A stretch of DNA of 64,000 nt from Bugula neritina (taxonomy: Eukaryota; Bryozoa; Gymnolaemata; Cheilostomatida; Bugulidae), in assembly GCA_964035545.1 (NCBI GenBank), contig OZ037765.1:18470698-18534697 (forward strand), given 5' to 3'. The notes under the pieces are model-generated. The model searched no databases, was not told the DNA's origin, and worked only from the letters and a program-made list of their open reading frames with translations. Positions within the stretch are counted from its first letter, which is position 1; each line of letters starts with the position of its first letter. Position numbers and translations under genes: made by a program. This document shows, in pieces, positions 1 to 12,190 of this stretch.

Positions 1-488
1 TATCATTCTTTTGCCATATTGCCAGGGCCTCACACCCGTGAAATCAAAAACTGTACCAACATTTACTTAGTAACCTCTTTTAATGCTGTATTTTTAGTAA
101 GATTATTCTATTTGCAAGTTCATTTGGTCATTGTAGTGTAAATCAGTCTTTCACACCAGTATTATGTGAATAATTTGTGCATACATTATTTGTAGTGGTT
201 TTTTTTTCCATTTTTGTTGTAGTGTAAAATAAAATTTTATGCGTCAACTTGTGCTAACATCAGGGTAAGAACACCACCGTGCATAATTGAAAATTCTAGA
301 AATAAGTTAAAGCAAATTGGTCTTGATATATTTATTGGTGACTGTAATATATTATGTACTAAATATATACAAAATTATACGTGGCATAAAATAAAACATT
401 GTTTTTATATTATATTACTTTTACATGATTATATACATTTAAATTTATATACACACATGCAAATTTTTGCTAACTCTTTATTGAAGGT

Positions 489-3400
489 TTATGGGCTCTG
501 ATGCTGTGTGCTATACTCCGTAAACAATGGGTCAGTCAGAACCATCTGAATAGCAGAATAATAGTCTGAACATCTGTCACAAAAGTTCATTAAATCCTTT
601 TTAAACGTTGTCACACTGGGTTTTGACCCACGCTTTCCAGGGAAAGTCTTAGTCTTGAGTATTTTGTCAGCAAGGTACTTCATCCAATAAACATTAGTCA
701 CACTATGAAACATTCGCCAGTTGTTTCTAAAACAGCAAAACACATCCAGAACACCATTTAATCAATTATACAAGTCAGGACTTTTTAGACTTTGTACATG
801 GAATAGGTTTCTAGTCTAATGAGAATAAGTGCTTCTCTATATTAATGAACATTCTATCATATGGTTGGCTATTTGCTAACCCAGTTATAGAAATCAGGTT
901 AGCAGACTTGTACAGTTGGCAGTTTAAAAAAACTCTAAGCAGCGAAGTTGTTTTTCTCAAAAAAACTGCTTGTAACCAAAACTGAAAATATAATAAAAGC
1001 TGGAAAATTCAGTTGGCTGAAAATCGAACTGCATGAGCTAAATGAACAAAATGTATAAAACATTACAAATTCTCCTGCTGCTAAGATTATTAGCTCTAAC
1101 TTTACCAGCTCATCACACATTTTTATTAATTGCCAATAAATATTCGGGCATGAAGAATCGGTTTTCTAAAACATGTAAATATGTGCTGCTTTCTTTCGTA
1201 GAGCAGGTTTTTCCTAAAATTGAAAATAACTCTCACCTAACTTTAATAGTTATGATATCAAAATTATATATCTTGAAGGCTTCAACAAAATAATACCGGC
1301 ACTATCATATGTGATAAAGTTACCAAACCCTTTGGTCAACTTTTTATACAATTATTAAAAAAAACACAATTTCTATAAGAACTTTGTATTATGAAAATAT
1401 CAAATAGTCCAGTCACTGGGATAATTCAAGCAAGCACAACACTATAAACAAATATATACTTTTTAGACACAAGATGCATGACTTGAGCAGATAATTTGTC
1501 AATTTATCAAATGTTACAAAAAAGACAAACTGATTACCCAGTAGCAGCTTTCATTTGGCGATACACATCAAACTGGTAGTCTCCATATCCCTGGAACAAC
1601 GTCTCATCCTCGGAGAGATCACAAAATATAACATCTTCACCTACAACCAACCCACTCTATAAACTCGCATTGTCAGCTTTCAACTCCATGTCTAGTAAAA
1701 ATGGCACAAATGGAAAAGTAGGTAGAATTGGCACATTTTCAATATTGGGGATGGGGGTTTGGGTTCAGGTAAAGTTAACATCAGTGTACCATTTTTACCT
1801 ACCTTTCCATTTGTGCAATTATTACTTGTGCCATTTTTACTTAAAATCTTCAGCTTATATCTGGGTATCTCACTAAATGCAGCAAACAACAACAACGGAA
1901 CAAATGAATCCGACAATAAATCAATTCATTAAATAAACAGAATATAATAAACAAAATCCTTACCTTTGAGCATCCTGGACAGAGTGAAGTCTATAATGTT
2001 GACCTTGATGCTGGCTGTGCTGATTGAGTATTTACTACCACAAGATCTAAACTGGTACTCCTGGCTCGGAGGGTTACCCTGCGAAGATATTAGAATGTTG
2101 CTCCAGTGTAAGTCACGATGCTCAAACTGATAGGCATCTTCGGCAACAGCTAGAGTCCAGCCTGTCTGTAGGAGGCAGCTTAATCCTTCGGCAGCACTTC
2201 CAAACTAGTAACCATAACATAACAGGTTAGTTTAGGTTAAGCAGCCAAGGTTCTGCAGTGTATAACCTAAGAATGGGCATCATTGTTGTCAATTTACTAT
2301 AAATTATAAATGTAAAAGAAACAGCAAACACTCAATAGATCATTTCAAGAGAACTAATTCTATACTTAAGACCACATATTATTATGCAACTACCAAGAAG
2401 GGGTATAGTTCAACAAGTGCTTTAAGAGGTGGTAAAACACTTGAGTGCAAATTAGCAAAGCAAAGCTAGAAAATATCAAAATTTTAATTTTAGTGTTATT
2501 TGTCTAAAGATTGAAATTTTATTTTCTGTATTTCAATAACAATCCCTTGCAGCTGTCATATTTTACAAAATATTTTGCTAGAATTTCAAACCATGAGCTA
2601 AATCATATCATAATCCTACATATTATATGTTATGTCAGTGCCATGTTAATATTACAGTTGAGCAAAGGCAGTTTCAACTGTATTCAGACAAAGAAATGTA
2701 ACAATCTTTATTACTTGAACTCATTTGTTTACTTAACCTGCTCCAAGTTACATTTCAGCCATTAATTTATAATTCAAGTCAATGTCTGATGCACCAACAC
2801 CCTCAACTATTTGTTCACTAATTTCAATTTGTTTAGTAGACCTTCAACTGATAATAATGGTTTCCCATTAATATTTCTTCTTTAATAAAGAAAACAACAT
2901 GAATTTGTCTACACAGAGTCAGAGTTTGCTGTTCAAGCTTTTTTGTCAATATTGTCTAGATGTGCCTAAAGACCAGTATGCAAACACACCAAACAACTGT
3001 TGGGCTAGAAAGGCGATGTGGTGTAAAAGAAGTCAATTATATGAATAGTGTACCTTATAAGACTCCAGGGGTTCCCCACCATCGGAAAATTCAAACACTG
3101 TATAGTGCTGGTCTGTAGAAAAATATTCTAAAAACAAAAAAGTTATTTATGGCTTTATACAAACACTTGAAGTAAATTGCCACAGTTTTTCGCCCTGTAC
3201 ATATAACAAATTATAAGCAAAAATAATTAAAATAATGCTATAACAAAGTTTAAGTTACAGCTGATACCAAGACATATAACATACCATGGGATTGATTCTG
3301 CAAAACTCTAGTAATGAAATTGATTGACGTGGTGAATTTCTATGCAATGAAACAGTGTTAGATTAAAACTAAATTCAAAGTGATTATGTGAAGATGAACA

Positions 3401-6400
3401 TTGATCAACTGGCTTTGTTGGATGGTAGTGGAAACAGTTAGGACGCAATGGAAAGTTCAGAAAAGTTCTGAGACTAGCAGAATGGAATGTTAGAACATTA
3501 CTAGACCGGAATAATTCAAAAAGACCAGAGAGGCAGACAGCACTTGTTGCAAAAGAGCTGGGCCGATATGATATCGATATTGCAGCTTTGTGTGAAACTC
3601 GGCTTGCCCTGAATGATAGCCTTGTTGATAATGGGTACACATTCTTTTGGAGTGGAAAAGGCGAGGAAGAAAGAAGAGAATCAGGGGTGGGGTTTGCTAT
3701 CAGGAATACAATTATGCCTTATCTAGAACAAGAACCAACAGCAATAAGTGATAGAATTATAAGCATGAGACTTCCACTGAAAAAGAATCATTATGTGACA
3801 ATAGTGAGTGCTTACGCTCCAACAATGACAAATACGGAAGAAAAGAAAGAGGAGTTTTACAATAAATTGAGAGAAACAGTAAAAAATATATCCATCACAG
3901 ACAAACTGATTATAGCCGGTGACTTTAATGCAAGAGTAGGGTGTGAAGCTCAAAATTGGCCAGGCGTTATTGGTAATCAAGGAATTGGAAAATGTAACAC
4001 AAATGGAGAGCTGCTACTGGCATTCTGCTCTGAATACCAGCTTGTTATCACGAACACAGTATTTAAGCACAGGCAGCATCATAAAGTCACCTGGATGCAC
4101 CCACGTTCTCAGCATTGGCACCTCCTCGATTATGTGATTACAAGACGGAAAGACCAGAATGATGTGCTAGATACTAGGGCAATGAGAGGTGCTGATTGCT
4201 CAACTGACCATATCATGATCAGGTCCAAGCTAGCATTTGCATTAAGGAAAGCAAAGAACAAGACAAGAGGGAACTCCGCATGCAAACTCAATGTGGGGAA
4301 ACTACAAAATCAGGATATGCTACAGGAGTTTCAGAAACAGATGGATAAGGCAATGGACTATAGAGATGATGATGGTGTAACCTTAGAAGAGAGATGGGGA
4401 AAGTTAAAGATCTCAGCCTTCAACACAGCTACCAAAGTCTTAGGTAGAGCAGAAAGAAAGCATCAAGATTGGTTTGATGACAATGATGCAAAGCTGAACG
4501 CATTACTTAATGAACGAAATAAGGCTAAATCAAAAGCACTACAGAGAAGAACAAGAAGTAGCACTGACCGATTAGCGCAAGCACGCAGCAAGTTGCAAAA
4601 ATACACTCGAGAGAAAAAGTCTCAATGGTGGGAGGAAAAAGCAGAATCACTCCAACAGGCAGCTGATAAAAACAACATGAAGGCATTTTACAATGGCCTT
4701 AGAGAAGTCTATGGGCCACAGAACAGGGGAATCGCCCAATTGCTGGACCAAAGTGGTAAAACAGTACTTACAGCAAAGAATGATACCTTAAAAAGGTTCG
4801 CCCAACATTTTGACCTGTTGCTGAATGTACCAGGGGAAGTGGACCAGGAAGCTCTCAATAGTCTCACAAATATGCCACCCAATTTAAGCCTAGACGATAT
4901 GCCAAGTTTTGATGAGCTTCTGGATGCTATAGATGCAACCAAGGAGAATAAATCTCCTGGAGAATGTGGCATTCCAGCTGAGGTGTGGAAGTACGGTGGA
5001 ATCAGGCTTAAAGAGAGACTATATGATCTGATTGCTTATATATGGAGTAATGAGAAGATGCCACAGAACTGGAAAAATGCGAACATTGTGCCCATTTTTA
5101 AAAAGGGTAGTAGGAAGGACTGTGGTAATTATAGAGGAATCTCGCTTTTGTCTATAGCTGGAAAGATTATGGCCCGTATCATCCTCAACAAAATCAATGT
5201 AAATATAACTCCAGGAATACTCCCAGAAACACAGTGTGGCTTTCGAAACAGCAGGAGCACCATTGATATGATATTTAGCTTTCGCCAAATTCAAGAAAAA
5301 TGTGCTGAACAAAACATGGAGCTGTATGCTGTATTTATAGACTTTACAAAAGCCTTTGATACAGTATCAAGAGATGGCCTCTGGAGGGTACTGAAGAAGT
5401 TTGGCTTAACTGAGAAGGTCACCAACCTGATAAAAGCTCTTCATGCAGGCATGCAAGCCAAGGTAGTGCAAGGTAGAGATGCTTCAAATGAGTTTGCAGT
5501 AACCAATGGTGTCAAGCAGGGGTGTGTTCTTGCGCCAACACTATTTTCATTATACTTGACCGCTATGCTTGAGGTGGCATTTCAAAATGTAAATGAAGGA
5601 ATTTATATTCAACCTCGACATGGGGCTGACCTCTTTGATGTGGCTCAGTTCAAGTCTAAGACCCGTACTACCAAACACCTAGTCAGAGAGATGTTGTTTG
5701 CAGATGACAGTGCTTTGGTGGCACATTGCGCTGCAGATATGCAGGTGCTAGTGAACAACTTTGCAAAAGCAGCGGCTCAGTTTAGCTTAAAAATCAACAT
5801 AAAAAAGACAGAATGCATGTACCAGCCAATTAAACTCATCCACCCTCCACCTGAACCTGAAATTGTCATGATAGATCAAGAACCAGTTTTACTTGCCTCA
5901 GACTTTACTTATCTAGGAAGTACTGTTTCCTGTACGGCAAAAATAGATAAAGAGCTACGGAACAGATTAGGCAAAGCAAGTGCGGCTTACGGTAAGCTGC
6001 AGCAGAGACTCTGGAACAACAGGCACGTATCCATCAGGGTAAAGTGTAAAGTCTACAGAGCGGTGGTGCTCTCAAGCCTGCTGTATGGAGCAGAAACATG
6101 GACAATATACAGGACACAGGTGAAGAAGCTAAGCGCCTTCATGATGAGGCAACTGAGAGACATAATGGCTGTAAAATGGTATGACAAAGTTACGAATGAA
6201 GAAATATTAAGACGTGCCAATTTGCCAAGCATGGCCGACATCCTTATAGAAAAGAACTTGAGATGGCTAGGCCATGTGCACAGGATGGAACATAGCCGGC
6301 TACCAAGACAATTGCTCTACTCTCAGCTGAAAGAGGGTAAAAGAAATACAGGGCGACCTAGACTCAGACTTAAAGATGTTGCTAAGAGGAATATGAAATG

Positions 6401-9400
6401 GAGAGCAATAAACTTGAGTTCATGGCAGCAGACAGCTGACAACAGAGCTGCGTGGAGAGTTGCAACCAAATCTAAGCTTAATCTATAAAACAGTCATAGT
6501 CGTATCGACTGACTGCAAGAGAGAGAGAGAGAGAGTGGAAACAGACAAAAACGTGCGCTAGCTGTATTAGATAGTGCCTAAGTAATTAAATTAACAGATT
6601 CTATCATCAGACAAAAGTGATTAATAAATAGATGCAACCTGATTTGAGTGTCAACTTTGCTTCAGCATTTTCTCAAAACACCTCAAAATTTCACCTAGTA
6701 TATTTAGTACTTTATAGTGTCCATCTCATACTAAAATATACTCTAAACTTAGACTATAAAATGATTGTCTGCACCTAAGCATTTGGATGTATGTTATATT
6801 ACATTTTTTAGAATATGACAGCTTTAGCTTTGCTAGTTAAACATAATCCATCAGATTAATTCTTTAAAGTCAGTTTTATAATTGTCAGAAAGAATTTAAT
6901 GAGTTCTTTTTACTAAACTGATTTATTAAAATTCAACTTTTTGTACATGAAGTAGAGTGTTGCTTACAATTAGGCCTCCATACTGAACATCCATATATAA
7001 ATATAAAGAAATCTTACTAATAATTGAAATGTGGTAGCAATAACCTATGATTCCGAAGAAACTCTGCAAATTCATTGCAGTTTTTCACTCACATCGATTT
7101 TCTATTGTTTGAACAGAGCAAATGAAAAGATCATTAATTATTTGTCAAAAGCTAGCTCTTCCAAACAAGACAACTCCCAATAAATCAGTCATTTTTTGAT
7201 AAATGCCAATCAGTTGGCAATGCAAAAATACATGACCAGCATTAGTGGAGTTTTAGTAATTATTTTTGTCTTTACTCGGCTCACCGTGCATATATTTTTG
7301 TTAAATTTAAATCACTAGTTTCACAACTTTTGAATCTACAAAAGATTCCATTTGACTACAACTCATCTATTTGCATGAGTCAACTGAGTGGTAACAGCCT
7401 ACTGAGTAACCATTGAGTTAACTTCAGCTCATATTGGCAGAAGTTTCCATTGATCAGCATGATAAGGTCAAATTGCATAATGCAAACCATGGAAATGTTA
7501 GCCATAGCTGTATGGGGTATTTGCTGCACTATAAAAGCACCAGTAAAGTGGAATCTGGATAAAATTACTCAATAAAAGCTTTGAAACGATGTTTTAAAGC
7601 CTATAACATTAACACTTTGAAATACTAAACGTTTTTTTAAAATACATAAATCTGTGCTTTAAAATGTTTTTTAGTAAAATATTTTACAAAACATTATTGA
7701 CACATTCGTCAATGATATGAAATTGTGTCAAAATGAATTTCTTTTTGAACTCAAATCTCACCTGGCCTGTCATTTTCTGATACTTTATGCGTTGCATAGT
7801 AATCCCATTTATTCAACAAAATCTCCGGATATTTCCCCTGTGTGCAGACAACTCTCTTAGTCGTTACAAAGTTGTAGCCAAGTTCACTCAACGTTCTACA
7901 ATTCATCAACAAATGCACATGCAGAGGTCAGAATTTTCTTTAGAAACTGGACCAGCTAACCAGCTGAGCAGACAGACAGATAAAAAACTAAAACTAAACT
8001 AGTAGATTGTTTATTGAGGCTAAGTGTGTCAAGACATGAAAGTAGCAGAACTACAGCACCAAGGTGAGAAAGAGCTACTCAGTCTGCTTGCAATAACTAC
8101 CCAATATGTTGAACTTTTTATATTGAATGTCTACTTTGGAATACAGCATCTATTTCCATATAAGCACAGGTGGTGATCATGATTTTACTGGTTAGGTCAA
8201 CTGACAGGACCTGACTAGTAAATCACTACCTTGTGATGAGATATAGCAGCTGTACATCATACTAGTTGCACCAGAAAGAGTTGAAAACTCATTTACTCGA
8301 GAATGTAGACTTACTTTGTCACTAAAATCTCCTTTTTCATTTCGTGAAATCGTTTTTGAGGCTCGTCATTCACCCGGCAGTCTCCTTCCATCGGCACCAC
8401 CTGCAGAGCAAAACAACCAACACATAGTCAACAACCAAGCCAAGCAATCATTTTACCAAAGCCATCAGAGCACCGACTAGGCTGCTGCTAATGAAACATG
8501 AACTTGAACCTGGGTTAGTGGTAACGTGTTCTTTTAGACATTAGAAGAGTAACTCTGCAAGTCGATGCATTTTTAAAAATAATGATTTTCAATAATATGG
8601 TGACCACATTATAATTTATAATATAATTTAATTTGCTCTAATAAATGTGTAGTACCTTTATAATAGAAACATCGCCATCTTCAGCTTCATACTTGAATAC
8701 TTCACCATAAACCCCTTCTCCGATCTTTACTAAACTATTCATCTTTCTATATAAACAAAATATTCTTATATTCTTCTATTTGGTTTAAAATGCTGGTTCT
8801 ATGCTAGTAAATACAGTAGTACTTACTCGTCATCCATATAATCTCCCCATGATATAAATGTCCTCTGAAGACACTCTCTCAGCACAGACCTCTCTCTGCG
8901 CTTGTAACTGAGGTCAGTGAGTGAAGGTGATTGAAATTGCTAGAAAAAACAGCTCAATTTATTGCACAAACCAAGCTACACTGCAAAACAGAAACATTAT
9001 AGCAAACTTGAACTGATTCTTAGTATTACAAAAGTATTACGAAAATACTAAGACTTATTGAATAATAGATGCTTTGGTTTTCACCTGTTAAGAGAAACTA
9101 AGTCTTTACAGCTGAAAAATATTTGCCAGAATTGGACAACAAAATCACAATGAATATTACTAGTTGCTAGGTTGAGTACAAGCAAAGATCCTTTGCAAGG
9201 AACATGAGTTAGCTGAGAGGCTGCTCAGGTAGCTAAACTAAAGATAAATTTCAGATGCAGCAAGTAAGAAAGGAGTGATTATTACGTGACAGCAGAGTTC
9301 CCTACAATATCATATTAAGTCATCATTCCTAGAGCTCTTATATAAATGCAGAATTGGAAATTTGTATGCTATTACGAACACATACTCAAATAATATGTCT

Positions 9401-11813
9401 ATTAGCATTACAAGAAAAAGATCACAACTACCAGATCAATCAGCAACACGAATAACTAGTGTACAGCACATAGGAAATAACTGTTCAAATATGCAACGAA
9501 CTTTTAAAAATTAATTTTAAATTCTAACCTTAAATTCTTGTCCCAGAGACTGCAGATATGATTTTGATAGCTCAGAACCATCTATAAAATATTGCAACAA
9601 AGACAATGAAGATTGTTCCCTATTCCAAAAGTATTTTTGCTTAATTGTAATATTAGAAGAATTGAGGAGCATTTCAGTAATTTTGCCGTAATTTTGCCCA
9701 CTGCCAAGAGCTTTGAAGTTATGTTACACACAGCATGTGCATGAATCAACAATATTTTTTTGATAAAGCAAATGGTAACAATTTTGGTCAACAATTCATA
9801 GCTCTCTAACCTGCTACCCGAACGGGACAAAGCGGAGATATGTGAGAGAAAAAATTCATTGCTCTCTAACTAATGATGACTTTTATACTCGTAGAACTAA
9901 GCTTGAATCACTCTTTCCTCAGGGTAATGGTAACAATGCTCAATATAGATACAAACCTGGTGTTATTCTATGTAGTACAACAACGGGATGCTCTTCACCT
10001 GTGTGATAAATACTGGGTGGAGATTCTGCACACTCAGGTTCTGAACCCTCTTCCTCTATTATACTATCTAACTGAGACACACTGTTCCTACTAAACGTTA
10101 TATAGACAATGTGCATCATTAAAACTAATTAGCTAAAAATTTAAGATGAGTTGACCTGCTTCTCCCATACTGTGAATGTACAATTGCGACATGAAACAAT
10201 AGCACAGAAGAAATCATTTTTAGTACACAAAACAGAGTTGCTTATGTAGTGAATATATCACCTGAATGAAGGAGAAAATAATGAGACACTATGATGAGAA
10301 AGTTCAATAGAATTCGCTCTTTGACTGCTCTCGACACTGTTAGATGGTGCATGGCAATGCATATCTGAGTCTGATGGGCTCTTTTGATGATCGGAAGACT
10401 CAATGTGGTCTCGAGGGTCATTTAAAGATATATTTTGTATGCTAGACACTAGGTCTTCTTCAAGATCGAGAGATGAAATATGGGATATGTTTGTTTTTAG
10501 TTCAGGGGATTTCAACCTGTAACGAAATATAGAATATTTCTCTATGGTTAGCCAGGATACGCTGTGGTGGTACGAAATATGGTACGAAAAAGAACCTTAT
10601 CGAGCTCACCAATTTACCTCATTGCCTTTCTGTTAATTTGCTCAGGGGTACTGGTGTTGATGGAGCCAAAAGAATCGCCAAGTCTCTGCCTCAAGCGCTT
10701 AGCCCTACGTGTTTCCAAAGGAATTCCATTGTTACAGAAGCTATGATTAGTTCCTGCAGGACTGTTGTTTATTTCACTGAAGTTAGCAGCTCCATGTTTA
10801 GGAGAAGAAGTGGCAAGAGAGTCTGCACTATGCCCTTCTAAAGCTGTTAGCCATTCCTGAGTTGGCACATTCCAGCAATCATCAGTCGACGTTGAGACTG
10901 ATATGTGATTTTTTGCTGGTGTAACAGGCTGTACAACCAAATTGTAGTCATCAAACGAGTCAAAGCACGGAATATTTTCTGCTAAAATAACTTTGGACGC
11001 TTTATTTAACCTCTTTCCACCTGCTGTCACCTTTGGCACATTACTAAGATCTGAAAGAGCTTGGGTCTTCCTGTTACCCCTACAAAATTATTTATCCTCT
11101 ATAAAATGATAGGCTGGCTTTGGAGTGAACTGTAAAGCAGCTAAACAACAACTAATAAAATTTTTGGTGATGGTTAAGTTGGTAACATTGGTTAGTCATG
11201 GTGCCATACTGAAAGACACCACATGACAATGTTATATTGCGAAACCTAGCCATAAAAAGCAGTGCTCAACTTATCAAGTGCTGTACATAATTTATTGGCA
11301 ATGTAACTACCTGCTTTAAAAAAACCATTCACAGAGCTCAATCAAATGCATTTTTTATTTGGTATACACATGCAACTCAGTTTTTAGTTTGACCATGGTC
11401 AGTGTCCTCGAATAAAAACAAATTTTGAAATTAAAGAAAGTTATTTTATTAGGCAACTGCAGTATAAGTTTGACATTGAATCAACAAACTGCCTATCTAA
11501 CTTTTTTATTTTTTTATAAATTAGCGACATGAAAGTAGTCCAAAAGATTCAGGAGCCATTCATGATCTTAAATATTAAACAAAATCAATTGAGCGGGATT
11601 TTATATTATATATTTACATTAATTAACCTTTTGTTTGTAAGCTTTTTGGACTTATTGTTTACACTGGTGTCAGTAGGCACACTGTCTGAAGAGCTAGAAT
11701 CAAAAGACTTTGTTCCATCAGAAAATACATCATATGTTGGACGATTTTTTGCTACAATAGCAAAAAATGGATCCTTCTGCCTATATGCTTTGCTCATGAT
11801 AAAAGGCGTTTGT
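489..11813 (-). CDS. HASPIN: Haspin histone H3 Thr3 kinase, 13 coding exons, 5' end not fixed
   Basis: Atypical serine/threonine kinase that phosphorylates histone H3 Thr3 in mitosis. Exons in transcript order, all minus: 11813-11628, 11079-10618, 10516-10262, 10087-9999, 9581-9529, 8939-8827, 8746-8656, 8400-8315, 7895-7762, 3127-3054, 2204-1964, 1640-1538, 726-489. Every junction keeps phase and has GT/AG, giving 707 codons plus stop. The first five exons code a low-complexity Ser/Asp/Asn-rich N-terminal region. The kinase domain starts near 8738 with KIGEGVYGEVF, followed by the lysine of SIIKVV, HRDLHWSN in exon 2204-1964 and IIDFTLSR. DFT in place of DFG is a haspin hallmark, as is the C-terminal ending around the motif KYLADKIL. 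The start codon is not certain: the first listed exon begins with one leftover base, so at least one exon lies upstream. An ATG at 11797 could serve only if that exon is wrong. A candidate poly(A) signal lies at 331-336 (AATAAA on minus), with another at 477-482 only 7 nt past the stop. Confidence 0.93.
3438..6488 (+). CDS. Retrotransposon endonuclease-reverse transcriptase, 1016 codons open, no native start
   Basis: The frame is open from the insertion point (3438, codon TTA) to TAA at 6486-6488, but contains no ATG near its left end. It is therefore a 5'-truncated copy that has lost its start. Order of domains: an APE-type endonuclease from about residue 15, beginning LRLAEWNVRTL, with CETRL, AGDFNARVG and STDHIMIR; a basic linker; then a reverse transcriptase with IVPIFKKGSRKDCGNYRGIS, QCGFRNSRSTIDMIF, FIDFTKAFDTV, NGVKQGCVLAPTLFSLYL and catalytic FADD at about 5698-5709. 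The C-terminal part has YLGSTVS, LLYGAETW and WLGHVHRME, as in the RT proteins often mislabelled craniofacial development protein 2-like. All catalytic residues I can place are present. The enzyme would nick target DNA and prime reverse transcription there. Whether this copy is expressed is not visible. Confidence 0.92.
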   Translation, partial: LGRNGKFRKVLRLAEWNVRTLLDRNNSKRPERQTALVAKELGRYDIDIAALCETRLALNDSLVDNGYTFFWSGKGEEERRESGVGFAIRNTIMPYLEQEPTAISDRIISMRLPLKKNHYVTIVSAYAPTMTNTEEKKEEFYNKLRETVKNISITDKLIIAGDFNARVGCEAQNWPGVIGNQGIGKCNTNGELLLAFCSEYQLVITNTVFKHRQHHKVTWMHPRSQHWHLLDYVITRRKDQNDVLDTRAMRGADCSTDHIMIRSKLAFALRKAKNKTRGNSACKLNVGKLQNQDMLQEFQKQMDKAMDYRDDDGVTLEERWGKLKISAFNTATKVLGRAERKHQDWFDDNDAKLNALLNERNKAKSKALQRRTRSSTDRLAQARSKLQKYTREKKSQWWEEKAESLQQAADKNNMKAFYNGLREVYGPQNRGIAQLLDQSGKTVLTAKNDTLKRFAQHFDLLLNVPGEVDQEALNSLTNMPPNLSLDDMPSFDELLDAIDATKENKSPGECGIPAEVWKYGGIRLKERLYDLIAYIWSNEKMPQNWKNANIVPIFKKGSRKDCGNYRGISLLSIAGKIMARIILNKINVNITPGILPETQCGFRNSRSTIDMIFSFRQIQEKCAEQNMELYAVFIDFTKAFDTVSRDGLWRVLKKFGLTEKVTNLIKALHAGMQAKVVQGRDASNEFAVTNGVKQGCVLAPTLFSLYLTAMLEVAFQNVNEGIYIQPRHGADLFDVAQFKSKTRTTKHLVREMLFADDSALVAHCAADMQVLVNNFAKAAAQFSLKINIKKTECMYQPIKLIHPPPEPEIVMIDQEPVLLASDFTYLGSTVSCTAKIDKELRNRLGKASAAYGKLQQRLWNNRHVSIRVKCKVYRAVVLSSLLYGAETWTIYRTQVKKLSAFMMRQLRDIMAVKWYDKVTNEEILRRANLPSMADILIEKNLRWLGHVHRMEHSRLPRQLLYSQLKEGKRNTGRPRLRLKDVAKRNMKWRAINLSSWQQTADNRAAWRVATKSKLNL
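3438..6533 (+). mobile_element. Non-LTR retrotransposon (RTE-like), slightly 5'-truncated, with target site duplication
   Basis: The element sits in the haspin intron 3128-7761 in the opposite orientation to the host gene. It is flanked by the same 11 bases, AGTGGAAACAG, at 3427-3437 and 6534-6544, read as a target site duplication. Removing 3438-6544 restores a continuous intron. The 3' UTR after the stop (6488) is under 30 nt. It holds a hairpin (6491-6515) and ends in an (AG)n tail at 6518-6533. A short 3' UTR with a microsatellite tail in place of poly(A) is typical of RTE-type elements. The clade call comes from the protein and tail style and is tentative. The long intact frame and perfect duplication point to a recent insertion. 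Confidence 0.9.
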
Positions 11814-12140
11814 CTAAAAAATATAAACTTGGATAATGAACAGATTCATAGATACACAAATCAGCAAACATTAACTTTAAAAAATAATTTTAAAAGAATA
11901 ACCAAATAAGTACATTTCAAAAGTTGGAAGGCTGTGGGCATTTGCTGAAAAACAACCAAGAGCCTTATACCAAACCAAAAGTCATAAGACCAAGCAACAC
12001 ATGAATGTCTATGTGACAACAGAGGATGCAAAGCACTCATTAGTTATTAATATTTTTTGATGCAATACATACCTTATAAACTGACTCTAAGGTAATTATT
12101 AGCTGATTATCTATTTCAGTTCAAGAAAGGTCTTTCTTAC

Positions 12141-12186
12141 TTTAAGGGTGTCACAAGGATGAATTCCAAGACCTGCCTTCTCCATC
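12141..12186 (-). CDS. Possible upstream haspin exon
   Basis: On the minus strand an acceptor TTAG at about 12190-12187 is followed by 46 bases and a good donor, AAA|GTAAGA. Its phase-2 end joins the haspin exon at 11813 without a stop, reading ...VTPLK|QTPF. The ATG right at the exon start is in a different frame and would hit a stop after splicing, so this exon would need yet another exon before it. It is supported only by splice signals and phase. Confidence 0.3.
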
Positions 12187-12190
12187 TAAT

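Noticed and set aside
3588-6488. Host gene resembling craniofacial development protein 2
   Set aside because: That name is a database mislabel of retrotransposon proteins. The domain order, target duplication and tail show a mobile element.
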